DNA of 64,000 nucleotides. Source: Oligoflexus sp. (lineage in GTDB: Bacteria > Bdellovibrionota_B > Oligoflexia > Oligoflexales > Oligoflexaceae). The position numbers and the translations under genes are program-made. The notes below the pieces were generated by a model, which worked only from the letters and a program-made list of their open reading frames with translations, was not told where the DNA came from and did no database searches. Positions within the stretch are counted from its first letter, which is position 1, and each line of letters starts with the position of its first letter. Below are positions 42,682 through 52,344 of the stretch, piece after piece. Location: positions 1 to 64,000 of the forward strand of contig JACMPP010000097.1 in the NCBI GenBank assembly GCA_014377445.1, in the 5' to 3' direction.

Positions 42682-43188
42682 TTATTTTTTATAAGGCATT
42701 TTTCCAAGGAAGTCTTTTTTGCCAACGTCAACGCCGTTATGTCTCAAGATCGCATAGGCGGTGGTGATGTGGAAATAGAAGTTTGGAATCATGTGGTGAA
42801 GGGCATACTCAGTCCCGAAGAGGTATTGGCCATCCCAACGAGGTTGAGTGATATGGCGGGTTTCTGCTTCTGCAAAATCCTTCGCCGTAAACTTCTCGAG
42901 ATAAGCGATCACGCTTTCGATACGAGTCTTGATTGCTGGCAAAGTCTTTTCGCTATCATCATGCACAGGTGCATCTTTAGCGGTCAAACGAGACACGCCC
43001 AGCTTTGCTGTATCGCAAGCGATTTGAACCTGACGGATGAAATTGAATTGATCGGGCGCAAGACGCGAATTCATCAAGACTTCGACATCGAATTTTTTCG
43101 CTTCGGCGGTAGTGCTCGCCTTGTCCAGAAAAGTCGAAAGCTGCTGAAGACCTTTGATGAACTGGGGAACGGTAATATCGTAAAGCAT
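42682..43188 (-). CDS. DUF1993 family protein
   Basis: A 168-residue protein of the DUF1993 family, predicted to be an all-helical four-helix-bundle fold related to DinB-like proteins. The start MLYDITVPQFIKGLQQL and the later FNFIRQVQIACDTAK and HITTAYAILRHNGVDVGKKDFLG (in parts) are typical. A strong ribosome site (AAGGAGAG) supports the start. Function unknown. Confidence 0.88.
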   Translation of the reverse strand: MLYDITVPQFIKGLQQLSTFLDKASTTAEAKKFDVEVLMNSRLAPDQFNFIRQVQIACDTAKLGVSRLTAKDAPVHDDSEKTLPAIKTRIESVIAYLEKFTAKDFAEAETRHITQPRWDGQYLFGTEYALHHMIPNFYFHITTAYAILRHNGVDVGKKDFLGKMPYKK

Positions 43189-43241
43189 AAACTCTCCTTT
43201 TTGATAGGAAAGAGCTAAGCAGAGGCCCTTGGGAATGACAA

Positions 43242-43588
43242 GTGTATTCGAATGTTAAGGTGCAGATTGGACATATAGACGTGACATGGGACCTCCTTCG
43301 GCCGACACTCCGAAATTCTGCAATTCATACCTTTCCAAATCGGGGCGATTCAATCATAGGTTTTTATAGCTTTGCGGATGCTACCCTAGGCAAGGAATTG
43401 AATAACTTCTGGATCGCGAAATCTGAAATTGGCCGAGGCATGGCAAGCTTCTCTGGGCCCATGCATTAACTCGCGCAGAGAGCAAAGGATGGACAGAATT
43501 TTTCATATTGCCTGATCCAGGCGCAGAAGGATTTTATCTACATTTGGGAGCCAAGGACAATAGCGAGATGCCATCAAGAACGCGGTGA
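43242..43588 (+). pseudogene. GNAT acetyltransferase gene with a frameshift
   Basis: The first frame encodes IIGFYSF, then LGKELNNFWIAKSEIGRGM, and runs into a stop at 43469. A second frame continues without loss from KLLWAHALTRAESKGW to FFILPDPGAEGFYLHLGAK, ending at 43588. Together they form a normal small GNAT with the GRGxGK-type acetyl-CoA loop interrupted. The break is a one-base change near 43440 (after GGCATGGC). The N-terminus may also be incomplete. Confidence 0.75.
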
Positions 43589-43701
43589 AGATCACGCACT
43601 GATTGCTTCTTCGAAGGAAATCGGGGTCTCAGGTAGGAAAGATTTTCCCAACAATCTGGCCTATTCTATAGGTACGCACTCCTAGATCCCGGGGGACCCT
43701 C

Positions 43702-44370
43702 ATGGGCTGCAAGAAGACTATTCCCGAGTTAACCGACAAGGAACTTATCAGCGCCTGGAAAGAGGCTGATGAAGATCAGGATCCACGATTTTTTGCTGAA
43801 GTCGCCGTTGAAGTCCAGAAGCGATTTGGGGATTATCAGTCGGTATTTCGCCTGGCCCTAATCTTCCCGATCTTTGGTATCGGCTTGTTTATGGAAGAGG
43901 ACTTTTCCACAGGCACCATCATCACCTTCGCCACCCTCAGCATCGCCATCCCCCTTGTCGTGTGGTCCTACGGACGATGGCAGATATCACGCGTGCTGTT
44001 AAAAACTGGTCATACCTGGTTTCAATTGCCCTATATCGATTCCGAAAAGCTCGCCGAACTTCGCAAGAGGCAATCCAAGACACGTACCCGGGTTCCCGTG
44101 ATCGATGTCGATAGCCTGGAAAAACCGCAAATCGGTGAAAACATCGATCCTCGAGGGCCCCGAGCCGCAGTCATCGCCATCCCTCTGACTTTAAGCTTAT
44201 GGCTCGCCTGCTACATCTTCATCATCAACGGAACACTTCTGGAAAAGCTTGGCGTCGAGATTCACACGCACACCAAATTCAAAGTCGCTATGGTGATCAT
44301 CTTCGCCTTTCACTGCCCTTTGCAGCTATGGTTGCGCTTTCGAACGCCTGAGCTGGACCGAAAGGACTGA
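43702..44370 (+). CDS. membrane protein of unknown function
   Basis: A 222-residue protein. A soluble N-terminus (about 45 residues, acidic, with ELTDKELISAWKEADED) precedes two membrane helices (about 50-85). A cytoplasmic loop rich in Lys/Arg (LRKRQSKTRTRVP) follows, then two more helices (about 150-210). No family was recognised. It is convergent with the phnA-like gene, with three bases between their stops. Confidence 0.7.
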   Translation: MGCKKTIPELTDKELISAWKEADEDQDPRFFAEVAVEVQKRFGDYQSVFRLALIFPIFGIGLFMEEDFSTGTIITFATLSIAIPLVVWSYGRWQISRVLLKTGHTWFQLPYIDSEKLAELRKRQSKTRTRVPVIDVDSLEKPQIGENIDPRGPRAAVIAIPLTLSLWLACYIFIINGTLLEKLGVEIHTHTKFKVAMVIIFAFHCPLQLWLRFRTPELDRKD

Positions 44371-44373
44371 GAG

Positions 44374-44730
44374 TCAGGATTTCTTGATAAACTCCGATTT
44401 CAAATTCATCGCCCCAAATCCTTCGATCTTGCAACCGATATTGTGGCCATCATCGCTTTCAATCAAACGGATGCCCTTCACTTTAGTTCCGACCTTCACA
44501 ACCGCCGATGATCCCTTCACCTTCAAATCCTTGATGACCGTTACCGAATCACCATCCTGCAAGACCTTGCCGTGGGCATCCTTTACGACAAATGCCGCCG
44601 CAGCCCCCTCATCACCCTCAGCTTCGGCCTTAGCCCCCCATTCGTTTCCGCATTCAGGACAAATCCAAAGGTTGCGATCCTGGTAGCTGTGTTCTGAGTT
44701 GCATTTGGGGCACTTTGGATCTGCTGTCAT
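44374..44730 (-). CDS. phnA: PhnA/YjdM family zinc-ribbon protein
   Basis: A 118-residue protein with an N-terminal zinc ribbon ([10 protein letters not shown]...CPECGNEW, Cys at about 7, 10, 24 and 27) and a C-terminal PhnA domain. The C-terminal part contains [20 protein letters not shown], then [10 protein letters not shown]-like sequence and [14 protein letters not shown]. The name PhnA comes from 'alkylphosphonate utilisation', but no link to phosphonate breakdown is established for YjdM. No phosphonate genes are near. Confidence 0.93.
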   Translation of the reverse strand: MTADPKCPKCNSEHSYQDRNLWICPECGNEWGAKAEAEGDEGAAAAFVVKDAHGKVLQDGDSVTVIKDLKVKGSSAVVKVGTKVKGIRLIESDDGHNIGCKIEGFGAMNLKSEFIKKS

Positions 44731-44810
44731 GGGTCACCGTTATGTAAAATAATGTATATTTTGACTTGTACTAAAACGTCAACCCAAGTCCTGACGACGT
44801 GTAGAAATGG

Positions 44811-44849
44811 AAAAAAGCCGGGTCACTGTTAAGTGAACTCGGCTTTTCC
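44811..44849 (-). terminator. terminator downstream of tRNA-Pro(GGG)
   Basis: A stem of AAAAGCCG(A/G)G-type arms with inner TCAC/GTGA pairing (44816-44848) is followed on the minus strand by six T. It lies directly after the tRNA 3' end. Confidence 0.75.
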
Positions 44850-44853
44850 TTAA

Positions 44854-44930
44854 TGGTCGGGGCGACAGGATTTGAACCTGCGACCCTTTGCCCCCCAGAC
44901 AAATGCGCTACCAGGCTGCGCTACGCCCCG
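44854..44930 (-). tRNA. tRNA-Pro (anticodon GGG)
   Basis: A 77-base cloverleaf on the minus strand: acceptor stem CGGGGCG/CGCCCCG with encoded CCA, D arm with GCCTGGTAGC, anticodon stem TTTGT/GCAAA and loop CTGGGGG giving anticodon GGG, and T arm GGTTCAAATCC. It is the second proline tRNA in the window and has its own terminator. Confidence 0.95.
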
Positions 44931-45143
44931 ACTACGAGGGAAGCATGCTTTTTATAGGTTTATGAGCCCGTGGTAAATCTGTTTTTTTGACAGCTAGGTT
45001 TTAAATTGCCTAGCTCCACCAAACCCTTATCCAGAGCCTCCTGAACGGCAAAGCGGTCAAGATATTGGCGGCCTAGTACGGACTATGGTGCATAGCTAAA
45101 ATGGCACTAGGTGTCTATTGCGAGCCAACAAAAGGTCAGAGCT

Positions 45144-46352
45144 ATGCGTCATGCTACTCTTACATTACTCCTTGCGAGTATGATGTTCTCCAGTTTTGGC
45201 TTTGCCCAAAACCAGGCGGACCCGTTCCCGGTCAGCCCCATCGTTCGCCTTCAGGCGGATTTCTGGGAGAAAATTTTCAGACGTTATAAAAGCTCTGCTT
45301 TTGTGATTCATGACCCCGAGTTAGTCGACATCATCATCGATGTGGTGGACTACGATGCTTTTGCGAAAAAGTATAATAAGGGCAAGCCCTACACGCGTCG
45401 CGAACGCAAAGAGCTCCTGAATCGATATACAGATCGCTATCAGCTCGCCATCAACCGTCTCCAAAAACTCGGCAAAAAAGCCTTAGAATATGGGCCTATG
45501 GAAAAGCGCGTGCTGGAAGTCTACAGTCGCCGCAAGGAAGCCCTCAATCGATTGTTCACCGAAGAGATTTATCTCCGCACTCAACAAGGGCTATCTGATG
45601 AATTCGTCCGAGCTTCTCATCGTGCTCAGCAATATCTCCCTTATATGGAAAATATATTCCGGAATAGGGGCCTTCCAGCCGAGCTCACACGCATTGCGTT
45701 TGTGGAATCTATGTTTAACAAAGAGGCTTATTCTAAAGTAGGGGCCTCGGGGATGTGGCAGTTCATGCCAGGCACCGCCCGCCTCTACATGACCGTGAAT
45801 CCCTTCGTGGATGAACGTCTCTCCCCTCTTAAAGCTTCCTACGGCGCCGCCGTGATGCTGGGTGAGAACAAACGCCTTCTCAAAGAATGGCCTTTGGCGG
45901 TTACGGCCTATAACCACGGTCCCGGCGGAATGAAGAAAGCTGTCCGGACTGTTGGGACGACCGACATGGACAAAATTCTTCGCCGTTACCAGAACCCGAC
46001 CTTTGGTTTTGCGAGCCGCAACTTCTACAGCGAATTCATCGCGGCGCGAAATGTCTATCGTGATATCTACCAAGCTGGTCACGCCAAGGCCTCCAACCCT
46101 ATGCGCATCGATCATATTCGCATCGAAAAAGCGATGAGTGTGGATCAATTGGTAAGCATGACTCCAATCGACGAAAAGACTCTCAAAGAATATAACGAAT
46201 GCCTGCTGCCCAACGCTTTCAGCTCGCATCGCAGCAAGCTCCTGCCTGCCGGATTCGAAATCATCGTCCCTCAGTCCATCTCTGAGAAGACCAAGCGGGC
46301 GATCCGAAGCTTTAACCCTGGCAACGTCGCAATCTACAAGGCTCGCAAATGA
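45144..46352 (+). CDS. MltD-like lytic transglycosylase (SLT domain), exported
   Basis: A 402-residue periplasmic enzyme that should cleave peptidoglycan glycan strands to form anhydro-muropeptides. A signal peptide (MRHATLTLLLASMMFSSFGF, cleavage near AQ) supports the start at 45144 over an in-frame ATG at 45111. The SLT domain is near residues 160-300, with catalytic Glu188 in FVES and the family phrases GASGMWQFMPGTAR and AYNHGPGGM. The last ~40 residues (LLPAGFEIIVP) resemble a partial LysM-like strand, not a full LysM. First gene of a five-gene overlapping unit; the stop overlaps the next start (ATGATG). Confidence 0.88.
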   Translation: MRHATLTLLLASMMFSSFGFAQNQADPFPVSPIVRLQADFWEKIFRRYKSSAFVIHDPELVDIIIDVVDYDAFAKKYNKGKPYTRRERKELLNRYTDRYQLAINRLQKLGKKALEYGPMEKRVLEVYSRRKEALNRLFTEEIYLRTQQGLSDEFVRASHRAQQYLPYMENIFRNRGLPAELTRIAFVESMFNKEAYSKVGASGMWQFMPGTARLYMTVNPFVDERLSPLKASYGAAVMLGENKRLLKEWPLAVTAYNHGPGGMKKAVRTVGTTDMDKILRRYQNPTFGFASRNFYSEFIAARNVYRDIYQAGHAKASNPMRIDHIRIEKAMSVDQLVSMTPIDEKTLKEYNECLLPNAFSSHRSKLLPAGFEIIVPQSISEKTKRAIRSFNPGNVAIYKARK

Positions 46353-47062
46353 TGCAAAACATCGCCCTAGGCCTCGCCTTAACCCTATTCACCGCCGGCA
46401 ATCTCTTAGCGGCGGATTCCAGCATTCAAGCGATGGACTCGGTCCTGGACCGTCTGGAGCACAAACTCATGGAGCAGGAAGCTTCCAGCCTGAAAATCGA
46501 ACCCATCAATCCCTCGCCTAAGGCTGATCAGAAGATCAAGGTACCGGCAAGCAAGTTCGAAGGCCGCCTGCCCGGCTCGGACGACTTTGCTGGTCTTGAG
46601 AAGCAAATCGCCGGTCTTGAAAAAGAAGCGGACGAACTTTCCGGCCAGATCGAAGGCATGAAGGGTGAACTCCTCAATCAAGCGACGAAGGGGAGCCTCA
46701 TTGAAATAGCCGCGGCGATCGAAGACCCGGACCTCACCTCGATTAGGGAACTCACATTCTTTCTCGACGGCACCAAAATCTACTCGATGGATGGAGGCGA
46801 GTGGACTCCAAGCTCTGAAGTCCCTTTTTTCTTAGGTCCATTGGAAGCCGGCGAACACACACTCAAGCTAGAAGCGCGAACGATCCGTCGACGTGAGAAG
46901 ACCCTTCCTCTCGATCAGAACATCTACCATCGTTACGATCAGAGCTTTAAGATCCAGGTCCAGGCCGGTGTCTACCACAAAGGTTACCGCATGCGCCTCG
47001 TCCGTCCTGAGCAGCAAAATACCAGAGCGTTAGCGAGCTTGGAGTCCTATGATATTCCTTAA
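46349..47062 (+). CDS. periplasmic coiled-coil protein of the TPR operon, unknown
   Basis: A 237-residue exported protein. A signal peptide (NIALGLALTLFTAGNLLA) is followed by a linker, a predicted coiled coil (about residues 85-115, LEKQIAGLEKEADELSGQIEG) and a C-terminal beta domain (about 120-225). That domain has phrases FFLDGTKIYS and LGPLEAGEHTLKLEAR, as in Ig-like PEGA-type domains. Proteins of this shape sit in TPR envelope clusters of deltaproteobacterial type, sometimes misnamed dihydrolipoamide acetyltransferase. It overlaps the transglycosylase by 4 bases and the next gene by 14, implying translational coupling. Confidence 0.72.
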   Translation: MMQNIALGLALTLFTAGNLLAADSSIQAMDSVLDRLEHKLMEQEASSLKIEPINPSPKADQKIKVPASKFEGRLPGSDDFAGLEKQIAGLEKEADELSGQIEGMKGELLNQATKGSLIEIAAAIEDPDLTSIRELTFFLDGTKIYSMDGGEWTPSSEVPFFLGPLEAGEHTLKLEARTIRRREKTLPLDQNIYHRYDQSFKIQVQAGVYHKGYRMRLVRPEQQNTRALASLESYDIP

Positions 47063-49304
47063 GGCGAAACGATCTATTCTCCTCTTGGCGCTTTGCGGCA
47101 ATCCAGGCCTAAGCCTTGCTGGAGAGGCGTCTTTGCGCCAGGATCTCTTACGTCTTGAGGACAAGCTATCGACGGCTCAGGTCAGCGACAGCCAGGTTGC
47201 GCCAGGGGTTCAAGCCCAACAGGCCAACGCGCTCTTTCTAAGGGCGGAAGCAAGCTTTCGCGCCAGGGAATATCTCGATACTGTCAGAACTCTCAATCAG
47301 GTTCTCAACGCATCCCCTAAAACCGATCGCTACCTTGAATCTCAATATTACCTGGGCCGCTCCTATGAAGAACTTCATTACCCAGCGCGTTCGATCAAAG
47401 CCTATTTACGCTTTTTGAGCAGCTTCGCAAGTCGTAATGATTATTCGAATCCTCGCCTGCTCGAAGTCATCAATCGCCTCCTCATCCAAAAAGAGGACAT
47501 GCTTGCAGCGGAAGGCGAAGGCTTTGACCGCCTGCTCGCCAGTTTGATCAGCCTCACCGGCATCCCCTCAGCAAAGCGCGATGCGATCAAACTTCTCGCT
47601 GCGAAGAGTGCCTATCATGGCAATAAGATGAGCCTCGCGGAGGAATGGTTGAACGACCTTCTCAAGAAGGACGCTTCGCCCAATATCCAGGCTAATGCTC
47701 AGTTCTACCTGGCCCTCGTCAAACTCAAAACAGGCTACTACGACAGGAGTGAAGAGCTCTTTCTCAAACTGGCCGAAAGCAAAAATTCCGAGCATTACCT
47801 CGTTCAGCAACTGGCCCGACTTAACCTGGCCCGACTCTTTGCAGCGCGGAATCTACAGAAACATGCCTGGACCTGGTATCAAAAGGTACAAGGCCCTGGC
47901 GAGAGCCAAAGGCTGGCCCTCTACGAAAGCGTGACCCTCCTCATGCAATCGGAGGACTTTGCCAAAGCCCGGCAGTTGGCGGAGAGTTATCTCAAGGCCT
48001 ACCCCAATTCCAAAGAAGCAGCCTATCTCAAAGAGAGAATGGCCTTCCTTCAACTTTCCAGTGGACGATTTGAAGCCGCCGAAAGTAGTCTTTACAGTCG
48101 CGAGAAAGAGCTCCAGAACCTCGATCAACGCCTCTTGAAGCAATATGAAGGCAAGTTTGTCATCAAAGACGTTGAACTTGATGAGACCCGTCAGGCTCTT
48201 GGTGCCATGAACATCGAATCTCCGGTCCTCGAAAGAGCCGCGGCCTTGAATCATCGCCTCAGTAAAGCCCGGAGCATGATCAAAGAACATCGTCAGGAGA
48301 TTCGTTCCCTGCAATACACACTGGGGCGCATCAGCGATGCCCGTCTGCAGCCTGCCCTCCTGGCCAAGGATGAGCAGTACTGGAACTATATCGAAGATCT
48401 AAGTGCGATCGGCGAAGGCATGCTCGACCATGAGCTCACCTTTTACCGATGGTCCGAAGCACAGCAACTCAGCTTCGTCAAAGCCAAAGAGCGAAGAAAG
48501 AGAATTCTTGAAGACCAGACCTTTCGTCCATCGAAATGGCAAAACACCTATCAGCTCGCCCTCCTCGAAAGCCGAGCTGCAAAGCTGAATGATCGCATTC
48601 TCAAAGATCGTGCGAAGCTCGCTGGGGCCATTTACCAGGGATCGCGCGGCAGCCAGGCTCAGAAGGATCTAGCTGTTCAGGCCAATGACCGCATCAAGGA
48701 ACTGAATCATCTCACAGTGAAACTCCAATCGGCCGTCGAAGATCAAAAATCCTTCTGGCTAGCCGGTTACAAAAGCAATTCCCCTCTGCTCAAAACACGA
48801 AAACACTTTCTCCTCCTCAGTCAGGAGTTTCTTGAAAGCAACTCGCAACTGCAGGAACAGCGGGATCAGTATTCCGACCCCGCCACCAAACATATCCAGG
48901 AAGACTTTGCAAGCAACTGGTTGATCTGGCCTCGCATCGCCGGCAAGGTCCTGAAGTTGATTAATACGACTGAAAAACAAGAACAGGACTGGCTCCTAGC
49001 TCAACAGAATGCGCAGTCGGCCGCCCGTGAAAACGCCGACCGCCTGTCAGCGAGTGAAGAGACTCTTCGCTTCTCCATGGCAAAAGCCACGGGCAAGGCC
49101 TTTCCCGACGTCTTGCATTACCTGCGCTATACGATCAACGACCAAGCCGCACGTGGCAAAAAATGGTTAGCGGATGTTGAGTGGCAACGCTTCCTCCGCG
49201 AGACCCAAGAGAAGTCGAAACAACAAGCCAAACAGGTTCTCAATGAACAAGAAATCAAAGAGAACATTCGCGATACTGAGATCGAAAGGGCCCTTCATGA
49301 ATAA
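47049..49304 (+). CDS. large periplasmic TPR protein (751 residues)
   Basis: A 751-residue exported protein with a signal peptide (SILLLALCGNPGLSLAG). Helical tetratricopeptide-type repeats fill roughly residues 50-360 (for example ANALFLRAEASFRAREYLDT, then ESQYYLGRSYEELHY and AQFYLALVKLKTGYYDRSEE). The C-terminal half is long-helical and probably coiled coil. The start at 47049 overlaps the upstream gene by 14 bases, and its stop overlaps the next gene by 8. No catalytic motif is visible, so it is probably a scaffold. The architecture resembles TPR components of the Agl/Glt gliding machinery; orthology is not shown. Confidence 0.78.
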   Translation: MIFLKAKRSILLLALCGNPGLSLAGEASLRQDLLRLEDKLSTAQVSDSQVAPGVQAQQANALFLRAEASFRAREYLDTVRTLNQVLNASPKTDRYLESQYYLGRSYEELHYPARSIKAYLRFLSSFASRNDYSNPRLLEVINRLLIQKEDMLAAEGEGFDRLLASLISLTGIPSAKRDAIKLLAAKSAYHGNKMSLAEEWLNDLLKKDASPNIQANAQFYLALVKLKTGYYDRSEELFLKLAESKNSEHYLVQQLARLNLARLFAARNLQKHAWTWYQKVQGPGESQRLALYESVTLLMQSEDFAKARQLAESYLKAYPNSKEAAYLKERMAFLQLSSGRFEAAESSLYSREKELQNLDQRLLKQYEGKFVIKDVELDETRQALGAMNIESPVLERAAALNHRLSKARSMIKEHRQEIRSLQYTLGRISDARLQPALLAKDEQYWNYIEDLSAIGEGMLDHELTFYRWSEAQQLSFVKAKERRKRILEDQTFRPSKWQNTYQLALLESRAAKLNDRILKDRAKLAGAIYQGSRGSQAQKDLAVQANDRIKELNHLTVKLQSAVEDQKSFWLAGYKSNSPLLKTRKHFLLLSQEFLESNSQLQEQRDQYSDPATKHIQEDFASNWLIWPRIAGKVLKLINTTEKQEQDWLLAQQNAQSAARENADRLSASEETLRFSMAKATGKAFPDVLHYLRYTINDQAARGKKWLADVEWQRFLRETQEKSKQQAKQVLNEQEIKENIRDTEIERALHE

Positions 49305-52300
49305 GCACTTCCTGGTTTTATCCTTGCTCTTCTCCGGCATGCCCCTGCATGCCCAGGACCTTCGAGAAGAACCGGTCGAAGACAAATCACTCGAGGCCTT
49401 CGGTGACTACTGGCGCGCATTCGACGATTACGAAAATCATAAATTCGTCACGAGTAAAGGTCAGCAGTTCGAAGCCTGGGACAAGCTCAAGACCGAATGG
49501 CGTTCGCAAGAACGCGCTTTGACCCAAGCGCAAATGGACGATCTTAAAAGCGCAATTAAACGCTATGAAAATCAACTCAAAGAGCATCCAACCGCATCGA
49601 GCACGCCTTACGCACGAATGAATCTCGCACAGGTCCTGACCAAAGCGGGCTCTCTTCAAGAAAGCGAGAAATCGGCTGAGATCTATCACAAGCAGGCTCT
49701 TGCCGTACTTGCTGACCTCAACAAGAACATGCCAGGCTTCACACTCAACGACGAAGCCCTTTACCTCCGTGCGACCATACTCGAAAATTTGAACAATCAG
49801 GAAGCGGCTCTCAATGTCTGGCAAAGCCTGGCGCGCGATGGCAAAGACAGTATCTACACCGTTCATGCCAACATCGCGATCGGTGACAGTAACTTTGGCA
49901 AAGAAAAGGCGGTCAACGCTCTCAAGTCTTACAAAGCTGCAAGCGCCGTCCTCGGTCGCATTCGTTCGCCGGAAGCGGACTTTGAAAAACTGCGTGTGAA
50001 CTATCGCCTAGCCTGGGCCGCCTATCGAACGGCTGATCTGAACGAATCTTTGGTCGCCGCCCAAAACCTTTTGCACCCGGAATCCGATTTCAAACGCATC
50101 AGTCTGCAAAAACGCATGACGGCCGATGCCTGTGATCTGATCGGTGACACGCTCTTCGAACAAGACAAGACCAACAAGACGATGGACTTCCTCCAAAAGG
50201 ATATTCTTCGCCCTTATGCAAGCACCATCGGTCTTCGCGTCCTGAGTCGATTGGCAAGCAATCCAACACCGACTGCGAGCATCGAGCTTGCGGACTTTCT
50301 TCTCGACAAATATCCTGCGGCGAAGGAAGCCCCCGAGATCGCCACGATCCTGGCCGACGTCTATCGCAAGACCAGACAGGAACAGAAATACATCGCGACT
50401 CTTGAACGCCTCTCCCTCATGCTACCCCGCACGAGTGTCTGGCGCGTGCAGCACAAAAACGACCCCAATCTTCTCGCTAATATGGAGGGTAAAGCTCTCA
50501 ACGCCAACCAACTCCTGGCCGGAAAATTCTATGAAAATGGTATGGTGCAGGGCAGTCAGTCGAGCTTTGAAACAGCGCGAACCTATTATGACGCCCTTTT
50601 GAAATTCAATCCTCAGCATGCCGAAGCGGAAACCTGGGAATTGCGTCGCGCGCACTGTCTCTACTTCGCCAATCATTTCGAAGATGCGGACAAAGCTTAC
50701 GAAGCCTTCAAGGAGCGCGGCACAGTCACGGCGGAAAATCTCGAAGTCGCTTTCTATCAGCAGACCCTCAGTCGCGAAAAAGTATGGCGCCAGTCTCTCG
50801 CCAAATTTGATGAATCGGGCACCAAACCGAACGCCAGCAGCATGGCCAAACTCCATAAACTTCAGGACAACATCAGCGCCTTCGCCGATCGTTTTCCCAA
50901 TCGTTCGCACGTCGTCGATCTTCTGCTCCTCGCAGCTTCAGCCAACCGTGATCTCAACGATTTCACTTCGGCGGAAGGTTTTTGGAACCGCGCGCTCCTC
51001 TCCGAGCCATCACAGGCGCAAAGAACTTTGGCCATTCGTGGCCTTGTTCAATCCAAAATCAAAGGGGGCAAGGCCGAAGAGACTTTGGCCCTTACGCGCA
51101 ATTACCTCAAGCTTGAGAACTTCGATCAACTGGGTGTTGGCTTTCAAGGCGAACTCATCGGTGTCGTAGCGACTTCGGTCAAAGAAACGGCAGCGAACCT
51201 CAATGCCAAAGGTAAAATTTTTGAGGCGGGCCAGCTCCTCCTCGCTGTGGCCAATGAATTCCCTTCAATACCGGATCACGATGTGATCTACCGCGATGGA
51301 GCCTACTACATGGCTCTTGCCGGCAACTGGAAAGAATCAGAAACCGCAGCCAACCAATACCTGGCTGAACGGAAACCCAAAGGCAATACGGAAGACCTCC
51401 TCTATCTCAAAGCGCGCGCCTTGGAATACCAGCTCCGTTTCCATAAAGCTGCGGAAGCCCATCTCGCTCTTGCTCAGGAATATCCAAAGTACGCCAAAGC
51501 CCTGCCAGCCGCTCAAAGAGCTGAAGGCCTGGCGGCTGCGGAAGACGACTACAAACTCGCCGGCAAGGCCGCAAGCCTGGTCAGTAACTATCAGACAACA
51601 CCCGAAGGCAAGACCGAAGCCCTCCTTCGCTCAGCCGACTATTACGCCAAGGCCAAAGCTTGGCCGGAATCCCTTCAGATCCTCGCCAAAGCCGAGAATC
51701 AAAGCCGTTCTCCCAGTTATAAACTCAAGGCGGAACTGCAGGTGGCCAAGGTATGGAATGCTCAGGGTCAGACCGAAAAGGCTCTCGCGACCTACAAACG
51801 CCTTGCTGTCGATACCGAAAACCGCAAAGAGGATCTTGATAAGAGCCTCTATCGCAGCATCATCGGCGAGTCGAACTTTCTGCTCGGCGAAGCTCTGCAA
51901 AAGGACTTTGAGAAGGTCGATGAAGCCGGCAATTCCAATAGCCTGAATCGTCTCAAATTCAAAGGCGGCAAGCTCGAAGAAAGCCTCAAGCTTTACAACA
52001 AGGCCATCGCCGCAGATGACAGCGAATGGTCGAGTCGCGCGCGCTTCAACGCCGCCCAGCTCGCTGAGAATATGTCTCAGGCTATCCGCAATGTGATCGC
52101 CAAGAGCGATTCGAAGACGGACCGCACCCTCGATGACCAAGCCAAACGCTGGCTTCAGGTCTCTCAGCAGTACCATACCCAAAACCTCATGGCGAGACAG
52201 AAGGACCCGTATCGCTATCGCGATATCGTCTGGATCGAACGCTCTGCCTTGAAAGCCAGTGGTCTTCAACCCCAGCTTGAACCGGCATCCCGCAGCCTAC

Positions 52301-52344
52301 CGAGTGCTCTCGATACGACTCAACCCTACCAATGGAGTCACTAA
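49297..52344 (+). CDS. very large periplasmic TPR protein (1015 residues)
   Basis: From ATG at 49297 the product has a signal peptide (NKHFLVLSLLFSGMPLHAQ) with cleavage after HAQ. The upstream in-frame extension to 49174 lies inside the preceding gene and has no signal character, so it was not used. Almost the whole length is TPR-like helix pairs: for example ARMNLAQVLTKAGSLQESEK, YLRATILENLNNQEAALNVW, and ARTYYDALLKFNPQHAEAE. The number of repeats was not counted exactly. AgmK/GltI-like TPR proteins of gliding bacteria have a similar size and plan. The stop TAA overlaps the next ATG by one base. Confidence 0.8.
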   Translation: MNKHFLVLSLLFSGMPLHAQDLREEPVEDKSLEAFGDYWRAFDDYENHKFVTSKGQQFEAWDKLKTEWRSQERALTQAQMDDLKSAIKRYENQLKEHPTASSTPYARMNLAQVLTKAGSLQESEKSAEIYHKQALAVLADLNKNMPGFTLNDEALYLRATILENLNNQEAALNVWQSLARDGKDSIYTVHANIAIGDSNFGKEKAVNALKSYKAASAVLGRIRSPEADFEKLRVNYRLAWAAYRTADLNESLVAAQNLLHPESDFKRISLQKRMTADACDLIGDTLFEQDKTNKTMDFLQKDILRPYASTIGLRVLSRLASNPTPTASIELADFLLDKYPAAKEAPEIATILADVYRKTRQEQKYIATLERLSLMLPRTSVWRVQHKNDPNLLANMEGKALNANQLLAGKFYENGMVQGSQSSFETARTYYDALLKFNPQHAEAETWELRRAHCLYFANHFEDADKAYEAFKERGTVTAENLEVAFYQQTLSREKVWRQSLAKFDESGTKPNASSMAKLHKLQDNISAFADRFPNRSHVVDLLLLAASANRDLNDFTSAEGFWNRALLSEPSQAQRTLAIRGLVQSKIKGGKAEETLALTRNYLKLENFDQLGVGFQGELIGVVATSVKETAANLNAKGKIFEAGQLLLAVANEFPSIPDHDVIYRDGAYYMALAGNWKESETAANQYLAERKPKGNTEDLLYLKARALEYQLRFHKAAEAHLALAQEYPKYAKALPAAQRAEGLAAAEDDYKLAGKAASLVSNYQTTPEGKTEALLRSADYYAKAKAWPESLQILAKAENQSRSPSYKLKAELQVAKVWNAQGQTEKALATYKRLAVDTENRKEDLDKSLYRSIIGESNFLLGEALQKDFEKVDEAGNSNSLNRLKFKGGKLEESLKLYNKAIAADDSEWSSRARFNAAQLAENMSQAIRNVIAKSDSKTDRTLDDQAKRWLQVSQQYHTQNLMARQKDPYRYRDIVWIERSALKASGLQPQLEPASRSLPSALDTTQPYQWSH

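Noticed and set aside
4-44930. The two tRNA-Pro genes share a near-identical ~31-base 3' half, like att repeats of an integrated element of 45 kb.
   Set aside because: They are isoacceptors with naturally similar acceptor and T arms; each has its own anticodon and a complete cloverleaf, no integrase gene is present, and housekeeping genes lie between them.
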